Origin: an uncultured Flavobacteriales bacterium
GTDB lineage: Bacteria; Bacteroidota; Bacteroidia; Flavobacteriales_E; Vicingaceae
Length of the DNA stretch: 32,315 bases
Assembly: GCA_913048175.1 (NCBI GenBank)
Contig: CAJWVX010000018.1
Coordinates: forward strand, 1 to 32,315
Reading direction: 5' to 3'
The notes below the pieces were generated by a model. It was not told the origin of the DNA, ran no database searches, and saw nothing but the letters and a program-made list of their open reading frames with translations. Below, piece after piece: positions 1 through 8,850 of this stretch (position 1 is the stretch's first letter; each line of letters starts with the position of its first letter). Position numbers and translations under genes: made by a program.

Positions 1-1
1 A

Positions 2-595
2 TACCCTATAGATGTTGATCGAGAATCGATTGGTTATTTGGCTGAAAAATATCCAGAATTAAAGGGGAAAATTATTTTTGGTGATTTTTTAAAAATGAAC
101 ATGAGTGATATTGCAGGTCAAGAACCATTTGCAGTTATTGGTAATTTCCCTTATAATATTTCTACTCAAATATTATTTAAAGTATTAGATCATAAAGATC
201 AAATACCTGAGTGTGTTGGAATGTTTCAAAAAGAAGTTGCGGAACGTTTTGCTTCAGCACCTGGCTCTAAAGTTTATGGAATAACAAGCGTTTTATTGCA
301 AGCATTTTATAACGTAGAATATTTGTTTACCGTTGGCCCTGAAGTTTTTGATCCACCACCAAAAGTTCAGTCTGCTGTTATTCGTTTTGTTAGAAATGAG
401 AAAATGACGCTTGATTGTGATGAAAAGAAGTTTAAAAATATAGTTAAAATGGCTTTTGGCCAACGAAGAAAAATGATGCGGAAATCATTAAAAATCTTGT
501 TAAACGACAACAATAAAGATCTTGAAATCTTCACAAAACGACCAGAGCAGTTGAGTGTAAAAGAGTTTGTAGAGTTAACAAATTTGATAGGATAA
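2..595 (+). CDS. rsmA: 16S rRNA (adenine1518-N6/adenine1519-N6)-dimethyltransferase, 5' truncated by window edge
   Basis: Frame is open from base 2 (YPIDVDRESIGYLAEKYPELKGK). Contains the NFPYNIS motif (N6-adenine methyltransferase motif IV) and the FDPPPKVQSAVIRF and FGQRRKMMRKSL motifs typical of RsmA/KsgA. The ORF-track TTG at 38 is internal. Confidence 0.95.
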   Translation, partial: YPIDVDRESIGYLAEKYPELKGKIIFGDFLKMNMSDIAGQEPFAVIGNFPYNISTQILFKVLDHKDQIPECVGMFQKEVAERFASAPGSKVYGITSVLLQAFYNVEYLFTVGPEVFDPPPKVQSAVIRFVRNEKMTLDCDEKKFKNIVKMAFGQRRKMMRKSLKILLNDNNKDLEIFTKRPEQLSVKEFVELTNLIG

Positions 596-660
596 GGCCT
601 CCCTCCATTATCTCCTTATATTAATTTTATACCTTTACATTGCTAAAAAGTAGAGAAAGA

Positions 661-2016
661 ATGCAGTTTGAATTAACCAAAGATTATTTAGAACAACTGA
701 ATACTGCCGTAGAAAGCAGTTCTGAGGATAAAATTCTTGAGCTTATTGATGGGCTTCATGCTGTAGATGTCGCTGAGATTTTAGATGAGCAATCTACTAA
801 AGAAGCGAAAGCTTTTTATGATTGTTTACCCAATGAAATGGCAGCAGATGCTTTAGTTGAACTGGATGAAGATGTAAGAGTTCGTTTTTTGAAGGAAATT
901 TCTTCTGAAGACATTGCAGAAAGAATTATTGAGAACTTAGATACCGATGATGCGGCAGATTTAATTGGTGAACTTTCTGAGGAGAAACAAGATGAGGTTA
1001 TATCTTACATTGAAGATCTTGAGCATGCAAGTGATATTATAGATCTATTGCTTTATGATGAGGATTCTGCTGGAGGGTTAATGGCCAAAGAGCTTGTTAA
1101 GGTAAAGGTGGATTGGGACGTTGCGACTTGTATTACAGAAATTCGAGCGCAGGCAGAGGAGGTTGAAAATATGTATACAGTTTATGTTGTAGACGAAAAC
1201 AATATTTTACAAGGACGAATTTCTTTAAAAAAATTAATATTAGCACCAGATAACACAAAGATTAAGGAGCTTTATAACGATGAGCTTATTTTAGTTAAAG
1301 TTGATGTTGAGCGAGAAGATGTTGCTCAAATAATGGATAAATATGATTTAGTTGTAATACCTGTTATTGATGAAATAGGACGATTATTAGGAAGAATTAC
1401 TATTGACGATGTAGTAGATGTGATGAGGGAAGAGGCTGAAAAAGATTACCAAATGGCCTCAGGAATTTCTGAAAATGTTGAATCTTCAGATAACGCATGG
1501 ATGCTAACTAGAGCTCGATTGCCTTGGTTGTTAATTGGGCTGTTTGGTGGTATTTTAGGAGCTCAGGTTATTGAGGCTTATGAAGGTCAAATACAAATAC
1601 ATCCAGAAATGGCATTTTTCATCCCTTTAATTGCGGCAATGGCAGGTAATGTTGGAGTGCAATCTTCGGCAATTGTAGTACAGGGTTTAGCAAATAACTC
1701 TTTGGGATTAGATAGTCTTTGGAAGAAACTATTTAAAGAACTTCTAGTTGGTTTAATTAACGGAGTTGTTTTGGCGGGATTAATCTTTGCTTATAATTAC
1801 TTTTTTACGGATGATATTACCTTGGGAATCATTGTAAGCACTTCTCTTTTTGTAGTTATTGTTTTTGCTGCAATATTTGGAACTTTAGTCCCTTTAATGC
1901 TAGATAAATATAAAATAGACCCAGCACTAGCTACTGGGCCTTTTATTACAACGGTAAACGATGTTTTTGGACTTTTCCTTTATCTTTATATTGGTTATTT
2001 GATGTATGCTGTTTAG
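661..2016 (+). CDS. mgtE: Magnesium transporter MgtE
   Basis: MgtE N-terminal helical domain, CBS pair (LQGRISLKKLI, LLGRITIDDVVDVM), and membrane domain with AAMAGNVGVQSSAIVVQGLA and PALATGPFITTVNDVFGL. The ATG at 661 is preferred over the ORF-track TTG at 640. Confidence 0.95.
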   Translation: MQFELTKDYLEQLNTAVESSSEDKILELIDGLHAVDVAEILDEQSTKEAKAFYDCLPNEMAADALVELDEDVRVRFLKEISSEDIAERIIENLDTDDAADLIGELSEEKQDEVISYIEDLEHASDIIDLLLYDEDSAGGLMAKELVKVKVDWDVATCITEIRAQAEEVENMYTVYVVDENNILQGRISLKKLILAPDNTKIKELYNDELILVKVDVEREDVAQIMDKYDLVVIPVIDEIGRLLGRITIDDVVDVMREEAEKDYQMASGISENVESSDNAWMLTRARLPWLLIGLFGGILGAQVIEAYEGQIQIHPEMAFFIPLIAAMAGNVGVQSSAIVVQGLANNSLGLDSLWKKLFKELLVGLINGVVLAGLIFAYNYFFTDDITLGIIVSTSLFVVIVFAAIFGTLVPLMLDKYKIDPALATGPFITTVNDVFGLFLYLYIGYLMYAV

Positions 2017-2666
2017 TTAACATTGTACCGAACTAACTTCATGTCAAAAACATCTGAAGATGAGGCATAGAAAAATTGACTAGAAATAATTCCTACATCA
2101 TCATTATAATAACGAAATTGAGTTCTTGTGCCCCAAGAATAGCTGGCTATTAAAGGCAAAAATTCTGTTTCTCTTTGATAACAATTATATGTTCCTGCTG
2201 GCACGGTAATATTTTGATTTGTAGAATTAGTCCAAGTGGATAATTGAAACATGTTATTTCCTACATTTTCTGTGTTATATATTGTACCAAGGTTATTTGT
2301 TGAAAATTGTATTTTCTCGGTATTATTGGAAGTGTCAAAGTAAATAACACTTTTGTTTTCATTTCTAATTATTTTTCCAGTAGCTATTGTTGATCCAAAA
2401 CCTTCAATAATGTAGAATGTATTTCCATTTATTATAGTATCTCTATCTATATAAGTACTATCAGAGGAAGAAAATAGTGTTTCAAACCCTAAAAAATCTG
2501 TTTTATAGATATCATAAACCCAATAATTTCCAACACTAAGAGGTATGTGTGATGCTGCTTCGTTATTATTACAAGGGGCGGGTTGTTGTATTTCAATTAT
2601 TTCTTCTTTGGAACATCCAAAGATTGTTGTTGTTGAAACTGCAGCAATTAGCATTACTTTTTTCAT
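2013..2666 (-). CDS. Hypothetical lipoprotein
   Basis: Signal peptide with lipobox (MKKVMLIAAVSTTTIFGCSKEE), then IPLSVGNYWVYDIYKTD as in many Bacteroidota secreted lipoproteins. Convergent with mgtE, 4-nt overlap. Confidence 0.75.
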   Translation of the reverse strand: MKKVMLIAAVSTTTIFGCSKEEIIEIQQPAPCNNNEAASHIPLSVGNYWVYDIYKTDFLGFETLFSSSDSTYIDRDTIINGNTFYIIEGFGSTIATGKIIRNENKSVIYFDTSNNTEKIQFSTNNLGTIYNTENVGNNMFQLSTWTNSTNQNITVPAGTYNCYQRETEFLPLIASYSWGTRTQFRYYNDDVGIISSQFFYASSSDVFDMKLVRYNVN

Positions 2667-2765
2667 AATTTTACATTTGATTAATAATTAAAAAAAGTAA
2701 ACAGATTTCATAGGCTTTTTAGATTTATGATTCTGAAAACGTTACGGTTTTTATAATATTGTAAA

Positions 2766-3707
2766 ATGAAGAAAATACTTTTTGTAGATACTGTTCATCC
2801 TATCCTAGAAAAAAGGCTACTTGAATTAGGGTATGTTTGCGAACACGATTTAAAATCTACGAAAGAAGAAATAGAGTCTAAAATAGATCAATACTTTGGC
2901 TTGGTTATAAGAAGCCGCTTTCCGATAGATGAGGTTTTCTTAAATAAATCGAATAGTTTAAAGTTTATTGCGCGTTCTGGAGCAGGCTTAGAAAATATTA
3001 ATGTTGCTTATTCAGAAGAAAAAGGAATAACCGTATTTAATTCTCCAGAAGGAAATATGGATGCTGTAGGAGAACAAGCAATAGGAATGTTGTTGATGCT
3101 ATTTAATAAATTGAAGAAAGGTGATTTAGAAGTTAGAAATGGCCTTTGGGACAGAGAAGGAAATAGAGGCTTAGAGCTTTCTAAAAAAACTATTGGAATT
3201 ATTGGCTACGGAAATATGGGTAAAGCTTTGGCTGAAAAACTAAGCGGTTTTGGCTGTAAGGTTATTGCTTATGACAAATATAAAGTTGATTTTGAATCAG
3301 ACATTGTTAAAGAGGCAGATTTAGAAACAATTTTTAAAGAAACAGATGTTTTAAGCATTCATTTGCCGCTATCTGAAGAAACACATCATTATGTTAACGA
3401 AGTCTTTATCGCACAATTTAAAAAGCCTATTTATATAATAAATACAGCTCGTGGTAATAATGTCTGTGTGGCCGATTTAGTTTCTAGTCTAAAAAGCAAG
3501 AGGGTTTTAGGGGCTTGTTTGGATGTGTTAGAATATGAAACAAAATCTTTTGAAACAATAAATGCTAAAAAATTCCCAGAAGACTTTAAATACTTAGCTC
3601 AATCTGATAAAGTAACTTTAAGTCCTCATGTTGCTGGATGGACGCAAGAATCTTATGTAAAACTTTCTAGCTTTTTAGCAGATAAAATTGAGAAGAAATT
3701 TAATTGA
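2766..3707 (+). CDS. D-2-hydroxyacid dehydrogenase (phosphoglycerate dehydrogenase-like)
   Basis: Rossmann motif KTIGIIGYGNMGKALAEKLSGFGCKVIAYD, plus INTARGNNVCVADLVSSLKSKRVLGACLDVLEYE and the LSPHVAGWT catalytic His region. Confidence 0.9.
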   Translation: MKKILFVDTVHPILEKRLLELGYVCEHDLKSTKEEIESKIDQYFGLVIRSRFPIDEVFLNKSNSLKFIARSGAGLENINVAYSEEKGITVFNSPEGNMDAVGEQAIGMLLMLFNKLKKGDLEVRNGLWDREGNRGLELSKKTIGIIGYGNMGKALAEKLSGFGCKVIAYDKYKVDFESDIVKEADLETIFKETDVLSIHLPLSEETHHYVNEVFIAQFKKPIYIINTARGNNVCVADLVSSLKSKRVLGACLDVLEYETKSFETINAKKFPEDFKYLAQSDKVTLSPHVAGWTQESYVKLSSFLADKIEKKFN

Positions 3708-4757
3708 TTATTGGTTTAAAATCCAAGCCTTACTGTTGTGGTCTTGAGCAAATTCAAGAGCATTTATAGCTTGTTTTCTGGTAACAAAACTATTGTAGCT
3801 TACTGCCCACAAACCTTTACGTTTACCAATAATAAAAGCATCGAAACCTTGTTTCTTCAGTTTTTTAACCATTTTTTTAGCATTTCTTCTTTCAGAAAAA
3901 CAACCAGCTACAAGATGATAATGCAGTTCTTGTTTTGTAACAGCTACATAGGTAGAAACAGGCTTAGCAATAGACATTTCTCTTAATTGAACAGTAACAG
4001 GTTCAAACCCCGCTTCAAAGGTAACATCTAAGAAATAAACACTTTCATTCGCGGTAGTAATTTGCTCTTTAACAGAAACAACATCAAGCTCTTTATTAAC
4101 TTTAAAATCTGATTTAGAGGGAGAATAAAGACTCTTAGTAGCAGGTTTAAATGGATTTAAATTAGCGTAATTAAGGTCAGCATTTAAATCTACATTACTA
4201 GGCATCCAGCCAGCTAAAAAAGCTAATGGAATAAGAGCCGCAGCATACATCCATTTCTTAGACTTTTCTGATTTAACAGCAATTAAAGGTGCTGTTCTGT
4301 CAATAAACTCTTTAGTAATTTTTGCTTCAATAGTGATTCGTTGTATTGGTTGTTTTTGAAAAACAGCCAAACCATAAGATCCTAAAAGATAGTTTATGGA
4401 GTTTTGCGGATCAAACTGAGTTCTATTTTCTGCATCCAAAAATAATGTTCCAACATTACTTATTAAAACACGCTTTTTGAGCTTTAAATCTCTATTGATA
4501 ATCACTAAAGCTTCTTCAATATTTTTGATAGCAACATCAAAACTTACACCCTCTTTTTGAGCGATAAGGTTTGCCAGCAAACCATCGTTTGCATTTAAAT
4601 TCTTATTAAAAGAAATGCTTTTAGATGGTGGTGCAAATGTATTTTGAACAGATTGAATTGTCGCAGATTTATAGTTAGCAACAAAACCCCCCAGACCAGG
4701 AACAACAACACAATCGTATTGATAAAGTAATTCTGATATGTATTGTTCGATTTTCAA
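3708..4757 (-). CDS. Membrane protein with N-terminal HU-CCDC81-like domain(s) and C-terminal SPOR domain
   Basis: N-terminus MKIEQYISELLYQYDCVVVPGLGGFVANYKSA matches the Bacteroidota HU-CCDC81/SPOR family. TM helix WMYAAALIPLAFLAGWM; C-terminal YHLVAGCFSERRNAKKMVKKLKKQGFDAFIIGKRKGLWAVSYNSF is a SPOR domain. Confidence 0.85.
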   Translation of the reverse strand: MKIEQYISELLYQYDCVVVPGLGGFVANYKSATIQSVQNTFAPPSKSISFNKNLNANDGLLANLIAQKEGVSFDVAIKNIEEALVIINRDLKLKKRVLISNVGTLFLDAENRTQFDPQNSINYLLGSYGLAVFQKQPIQRITIEAKITKEFIDRTAPLIAVKSEKSKKWMYAAALIPLAFLAGWMPSNVDLNADLNYANLNPFKPATKSLYSPSKSDFKVNKELDVVSVKEQITTANESVYFLDVTFEAGFEPVTVQLREMSIAKPVSTYVAVTKQELHYHLVAGCFSERRNAKKMVKKLKKQGFDAFIIGKRKGLWAVSYNSFVTRKQAINALEFAQDHNSKAWILNQ

Positions 4758-4785
4758 AGTTCTAAAGTAGCTAAATTTATAATAT

Positions 4786-4813
4786 CAGAAAGCTAAATAA
4801 TTTAGTTTTTCTG
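4786..4813 (-). terminator. AT-rich hairpin downstream of kdsB
   Basis: CAGAAA-g-CTAAATAATTTAG-tt-TTTCTG: two stacked inverted-repeat arms with a small internal asymmetry. About 80 nt past the kdsB stop. Confidence 0.35.
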
Positions 4814-4892
4814 CCCTTTCAATTAATAATTTCAGGCATTTCCTGATAATTTACGGCCTGCGAAAATATAAAAATAAAGAAAATCTACGCTA

Positions 4893-5624
4893 TTAAAAAG
4901 TGATTTTTTCTAAATCTTCTGGGGTATCAATTGCAACTGCCTCATAATCAGTAGTAGCAATTTTTATAGCATAATCGTTTTCTAACCAACGCAGCTGTTC
5001 TAAACGTTCTTTTTTTTCTAAAAGCGATTGAGGAAGCTTACTAATCTTAGCTAAAACATCAGAACGATAACCGTAAATACCAATGTGTTTATAAAAAATA
5101 TGTTCTTTAAACCAGTCTTTCTTTTTAGTGTTAGGGGGCTCAGGAATAACATTTCTGCTAAACATTTTAGCAAAGTTGTCTTTATTAAAATCAACTTTTG
5201 GTCGATTGGGGTTAAAGAGTTCTTCCTCCGTTTTAATCTCTTTAATAAGTGTTGCGATATCCGTTTTGTTATCGCTAAAACAGGTCGAAAGCTGATTTAT
5301 TTGTTCAGGATTTATAAACGGCTCATCTCCTTGTATGTTTAAAACAACATCAAAATTAACATCATATTTCTCTAAAACTTCAGCACATCTATCTGTTCCA
5401 CTTTCGTGAGAAGAAGAAGTCATCACAACATTACCACCAAAGGAAGTTACGTGTTCAAATATTCTCTCATCATCTGTGGCAACAACAACATCCGAAAGAG
5501 AACTTGCTTTTTTTGCTTGTTCATAGACTCTTTGTATCATTGTTTTTCCATTAATATTAATTAATGGTTTACCCGGAAACCGAGTTGATGCATAGCGAGA
5601 AGGAATTATACCGAGTATCTTCAT
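4893..5624 (-). CDS. kdsB: 3-deoxy-manno-octulosonate cytidylyltransferase
   Basis: MKILGIIPSRYASTRFPGKPL, VVVATDDERI, HESGTDRCAEV and VLNIQGDEPFI are KdsB signatures. Confidence 0.95.
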   Translation of the reverse strand: MKILGIIPSRYASTRFPGKPLININGKTMIQRVYEQAKKASSLSDVVVATDDERIFEHVTSFGGNVVMTSSSHESGTDRCAEVLEKYDVNFDVVLNIQGDEPFINPEQINQLSTCFSDNKTDIATLIKEIKTEEELFNPNRPKVDFNKDNFAKMFSRNVIPEPPNTKKKDWFKEHIFYKHIGIYGYRSDVLAKISKLPQSLLEKKERLEQLRWLENDYAIKIATTDYEAVAIDTPEDLEKITF

Positions 5625-5636
5625 TTTACTTTTTTA

Positions 5637-5665
5637 CTTCCCTCCTTTGAGGGGAAGGGGGAGGG
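5637..5665. repeat. G/C-rich palindromic element, possibly a dispersed REP-like repeat
   Basis: CTTCCCTCCTTTGAGGGGAAGGGGGAGGG: near-perfect inverted repeat (CTTCCC-TC / GAGGGGAAG) plus a trailing GGGAGGG in an otherwise AT-rich intergenic region. Confidence 0.5.
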
Positions 5666-5758
5666 TTATTTATGGTCAAAAGTAGCGAAAACAATAAACA
5701 TCTTTTCTATTTATCTGAATCTCTGTTTTCACGGGGAAAGTAGTATTTTTACTAACCT

Positions 5759-6862
5759 ATGAATGAACAACTCCTTTATCATATCGCAATAACTTCTATT
5801 CCTAATATTGGAGACATAACTGCAAAAAAGCTAATCGCTTATTGTGGAAGTTCAGAGCAGGTTTTTAAAGAGAAGAAAAGTGTTTTAGAAAAAATTCCAG
5901 GAATAGGAGCGGTTAACGCACAAAAGATTCTTACCCATAAAACAGAGGCTTTGGCAATTGCAGAAGAAGAGTTAGTTTTTATTCAGAAGAATGGAATTGT
6001 TCCTTTGTTTTTTTCGAATGATAATTACCCTCAGCGCTTAAGAAACTGTGAAGATGGACCGGTTTTGATATATTCTCAAGGAAATGTTGATTACAACAAT
6101 CAAAAAGTGGTTAGTATTGTTGGAACTAGAAAAGCTACAGAATATGGGAAAGATTTTTGTGATAAAATTGTAGCTGGTTTAGCTCCGCACAAACCGTTAA
6201 TTGTAAGTGGCTTGGCTTATGGTATTGATGTTTGTGCACATAAGTCATCCATTAAAAACAATTTGCCAACTGTAGGGGTTTTGGCTCACGGACTTGACAG
6301 GCTGTACCCCGCTCAACATAAAGGTGTTGCCAACCAAATGATAGAAAACGGAGGGTTGCTATCTGATTTTAAAAGTAGAACGAATCCTGATCGAGAGAAT
6401 TTTCCGAAAAGAAATAGAATTGTTGCAGGTATTTCGGACTTAACGATTGTTATAGAATCGAGTAAAAAAGGAGGCTCTTTAATTACAGCTCATATTGCGA
6501 ATGATTACAATAGAGATGTGTTTGCTCTGCCAGGAAGATTAGGGGATAGCCAATCTGAGGGTTGTAATAACTTGATTAAAACGAATAAAGCAGCTTTAAT
6601 TCAATCTGTAAAGGATATTGAATACATTATGGGTTGGGAAACGAAGAAGAAGTCCAAAGTAATTCAACACCAATTATTTGTAGAGTTAACACCAGAGCAA
6701 AAAGTTATTGTAGACATTATTTCTAAAAAAGGGAAGATTGGTGTTGATGAACTCTCGATACAAGCAAAATTACCAATGAGTAAAATTGCCTCAGAGTTAC
6801 TTGATATGGAGTTTAGCGGTGTGGTTAAAACACTTCCTGGAAAGGTTTACAGTTTAGTTTAA
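5759..6862 (+). CDS. dprA: DNA-processing protein DprA
   Basis: HhH-like N-terminus; Rossmann core with VSIVGTRKATEYG, VSGLAYGIDVCAHKSS, LAHGLDRLYPAQH, FPKRNRIVAGISDLTIVIES and KKGGSLITAHIANDYNRDVFALPG; C-terminal winged helix. Confidence 0.96.
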   Translation: MNEQLLYHIAITSIPNIGDITAKKLIAYCGSSEQVFKEKKSVLEKIPGIGAVNAQKILTHKTEALAIAEEELVFIQKNGIVPLFFSNDNYPQRLRNCEDGPVLIYSQGNVDYNNQKVVSIVGTRKATEYGKDFCDKIVAGLAPHKPLIVSGLAYGIDVCAHKSSIKNNLPTVGVLAHGLDRLYPAQHKGVANQMIENGGLLSDFKSRTNPDRENFPKRNRIVAGISDLTIVIESSKKGGSLITAHIANDYNRDVFALPGRLGDSQSEGCNNLIKTNKAALIQSVKDIEYIMGWETKKKSKVIQHQLFVELTPEQKVIVDIISKKGKIGVDELSIQAKLPMSKIASELLDMEFSGVVKTLPGKVYSLV

Positions 6863-6863
6863 A

Positions 6864-8756
6864 TTAAAAAGCCCCTTTCTTAATTTCTTCAACTACACTT
6901 GGATCTAATAATGTACTTGTATCACCTAAATTAGAGGTGTCTCCTTCGGCTATTTTTCTAAGAATGCGCCTCATAATTTTACCCGAACGAGTTTTTGGTA
7001 AACCAGAAACAACTTGAATTTTGTCAGGCTTGGCTATTGGTCCAATTTCTTTAATTATTTGAGTTAATAACTCTTTTTTTAACTCGTCTTCGTTTACCTC
7101 TTTTGTACAAATTACATAAGCGTAAATTCCTTGGCCTTTAATTTTGTGATGAAAACCAACTACAGCTGTTTCTACAACGTCAGGATGTGTATCAAGAGCA
7201 TCTTCAACTTCGGCAGTTCCAATTCTGTGTCCAGACACATTAATTACATCATCAACTCTTCCTGTAATTCTGTACATTCCATTTTCATCCCTTTTGCAAC
7301 CATCTCCAGTAAAATATTTTCCGGGGTAAGCAGAAAAATAAACTTGTTTACATCTATCATGATCTCCGTAAATTGTTCTTAAAATAGAAGGCCAAGGATA
7401 TTTTATACAAAGGTTCCCTTCAACATTATTTCCTTCAATTTCGTTTCCTTTAGCATCAACCAAGCAAGGTTGAACTCCCGGTAAGGGTAAGGTAGCATAA
7501 GTTGGTTTTAGAGGAGTAATTCCTGCTAAAGGAGAAATCATTATTCCACCAGTTTCAGTTTGCCACCAAGTATCTACTATCGGACAATTTCCTTTTCCAA
7601 TATTTTTATCATACCAATGCCAGGCTTCTTCATTAATGGGCTCGCCAACACTTCCAAGCACCTTTAAAGAGCTTAGCTTGTATTTGTTTACGAATTCTAT
7701 ATCGCAGGCTTGTAGTGCTCTAATTGCAGTTGGAGCTGTATAGAAGATATTTACTTGATATTTATCTACTATTTCCCAAAAACGACCAGCATCTGGCCAA
7801 GTAGGAATTCCTTCAAACATAACTGTAGTTGCACCAGCTAATAATGGACCATAAACAATATAAGAATGCCCTGTTATCCAACCAATATCAGCTGTACACC
7901 AATAAATATCATTTTCTTCATATTGAAAAACATTTTGAAAACTATAGTTGGTATAAACCATATAACCAGCAGTTGTATGAACAACACCTTTTGGCTGACC
8001 TGTAGATCCAGAAGTATAAAGAATAAAAAGGTCATCTTCCGATTCCATTGTTTCGGCTTCACATGAGCTATCTACTTTTTCAATTTCATTATGCCACCAA
8101 AGATCTCTTTTGGCTTGCATAACAACATTGGCGCCAGTTCTTTTTAAAACGATATTTTTTAGAATTGATGGACAGTTTTTTAAAGCCTCATCAACAACAC
8201 TTTTTATGGGAATAATTTTAGTTCCTCGATAAGCTTCATCTGAGCAAATAACAATATTACAAGTAGCATCATTAATTCTATCAGCTAAAGCTTTGGCAGA
8301 GAAACCCGCAAATACTACTGAATGAATTGCTCCAATTCTTGCACAAGCTAAAACCGCAATGGCAAGTTCTGGAACCATTGGCATATAAAGGCAAATACGA
8401 TCTCCTTTTTTAGCGCCATTATTTTTTAAAACATTAGCAAACTCGCATACTTTTTGGTGTAGTTCTTTATAGGATAGCTTTATAGTCTTATCATTTGGAT
8501 TGTTTGGTTCCCAAATTATTGCTGTTTGAGTTCCTTTTGTTTCCAGATGTCTATCTAAACAATTTTCGGTAATATTTAATTGTCCGCCCTCAAACCATTT
8601 AACTTTAGGCTCCTCAAAATTCCAATCTAAAATAGTGTCCCATTTTTTTTTCCAAGTAAACGTATGGGCAATATTTCCCCAAAATTGCTCGGGGTTTTCT
8701 AAGCTTTTTTTATATTGAGTTTGATATTCTTCGAATGATTTTATTTTTATAGTCAT
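6864..8756 (-). CDS. acs: Acetate--CoA ligase (acetyl-CoA synthetase)
   Basis: AMP-binding motif LYTSGSTGQPKGVVHTTAGYMVYT, WWQTETGGIMISP, TGDGCKRDENGMYRITGRVDDVINVSGHRIGTAEVE, and C-terminal acetylation site PKTRSGKIMRRILRK. Confidence 0.97.
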   Translation of the reverse strand: MTIKIKSFEEYQTQYKKSLENPEQFWGNIAHTFTWKKKWDTILDWNFEEPKVKWFEGGQLNITENCLDRHLETKGTQTAIIWEPNNPNDKTIKLSYKELHQKVCEFANVLKNNGAKKGDRICLYMPMVPELAIAVLACARIGAIHSVVFAGFSAKALADRINDATCNIVICSDEAYRGTKIIPIKSVVDEALKNCPSILKNIVLKRTGANVVMQAKRDLWWHNEIEKVDSSCEAETMESEDDLFILYTSGSTGQPKGVVHTTAGYMVYTNYSFQNVFQYEENDIYWCTADIGWITGHSYIVYGPLLAGATTVMFEGIPTWPDAGRFWEIVDKYQVNIFYTAPTAIRALQACDIEFVNKYKLSSLKVLGSVGEPINEEAWHWYDKNIGKGNCPIVDTWWQTETGGIMISPLAGITPLKPTYATLPLPGVQPCLVDAKGNEIEGNNVEGNLCIKYPWPSILRTIYGDHDRCKQVYFSAYPGKYFTGDGCKRDENGMYRITGRVDDVINVSGHRIGTAEVEDALDTHPDVVETAVVGFHHKIKGQGIYAYVICTKEVNEDELKKELLTQIIKEIGPIAKPDKIQVVSGLPKTRSGKIMRRILRKIAEGDTSNLGDTSTLLDPSVVEEIKKGAF

Positions 8757-8850
8757 AGCAGAGTAATTGGCTCTTAAAAGTAAGTCAAATTTTATCTAAA
8801 GAAAATGAAAAAGAGGAATTTATATTTCTCCTATATTTGTTGTTTCTCTT

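Noticed and set aside
592-619. ATAAGG...CCTTAT inverted repeat after rsmA as a terminator
   Set aside because: Only 6 bp with a 16-nt loop and no clear T-tract. Too weak to call.
597-660. Mg2+-sensing riboswitch upstream of mgtE
   Set aside because: Only about 65 bp separate rsmA and the mgtE ATG, which is too short for an M-box-type leader.
3738-3986. Plus-strand 82-aa ORF in the ORF track (and similar antisense ORFs at 5085-5342, 7131-7382, 7866-8066, 20365-20652, 22989-23186, 28900-29184, 29716-30012)
   Set aside because: Each is antisense to a well-supported gene and lacks recognisable protein features.
4000-4010. GGTTCAAACCC, resembling a tRNA T-arm
   Set aside because: Lies inside the SPOR-protein coding region. 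No acceptor, D-arm or anticodon stems could be folded around it.
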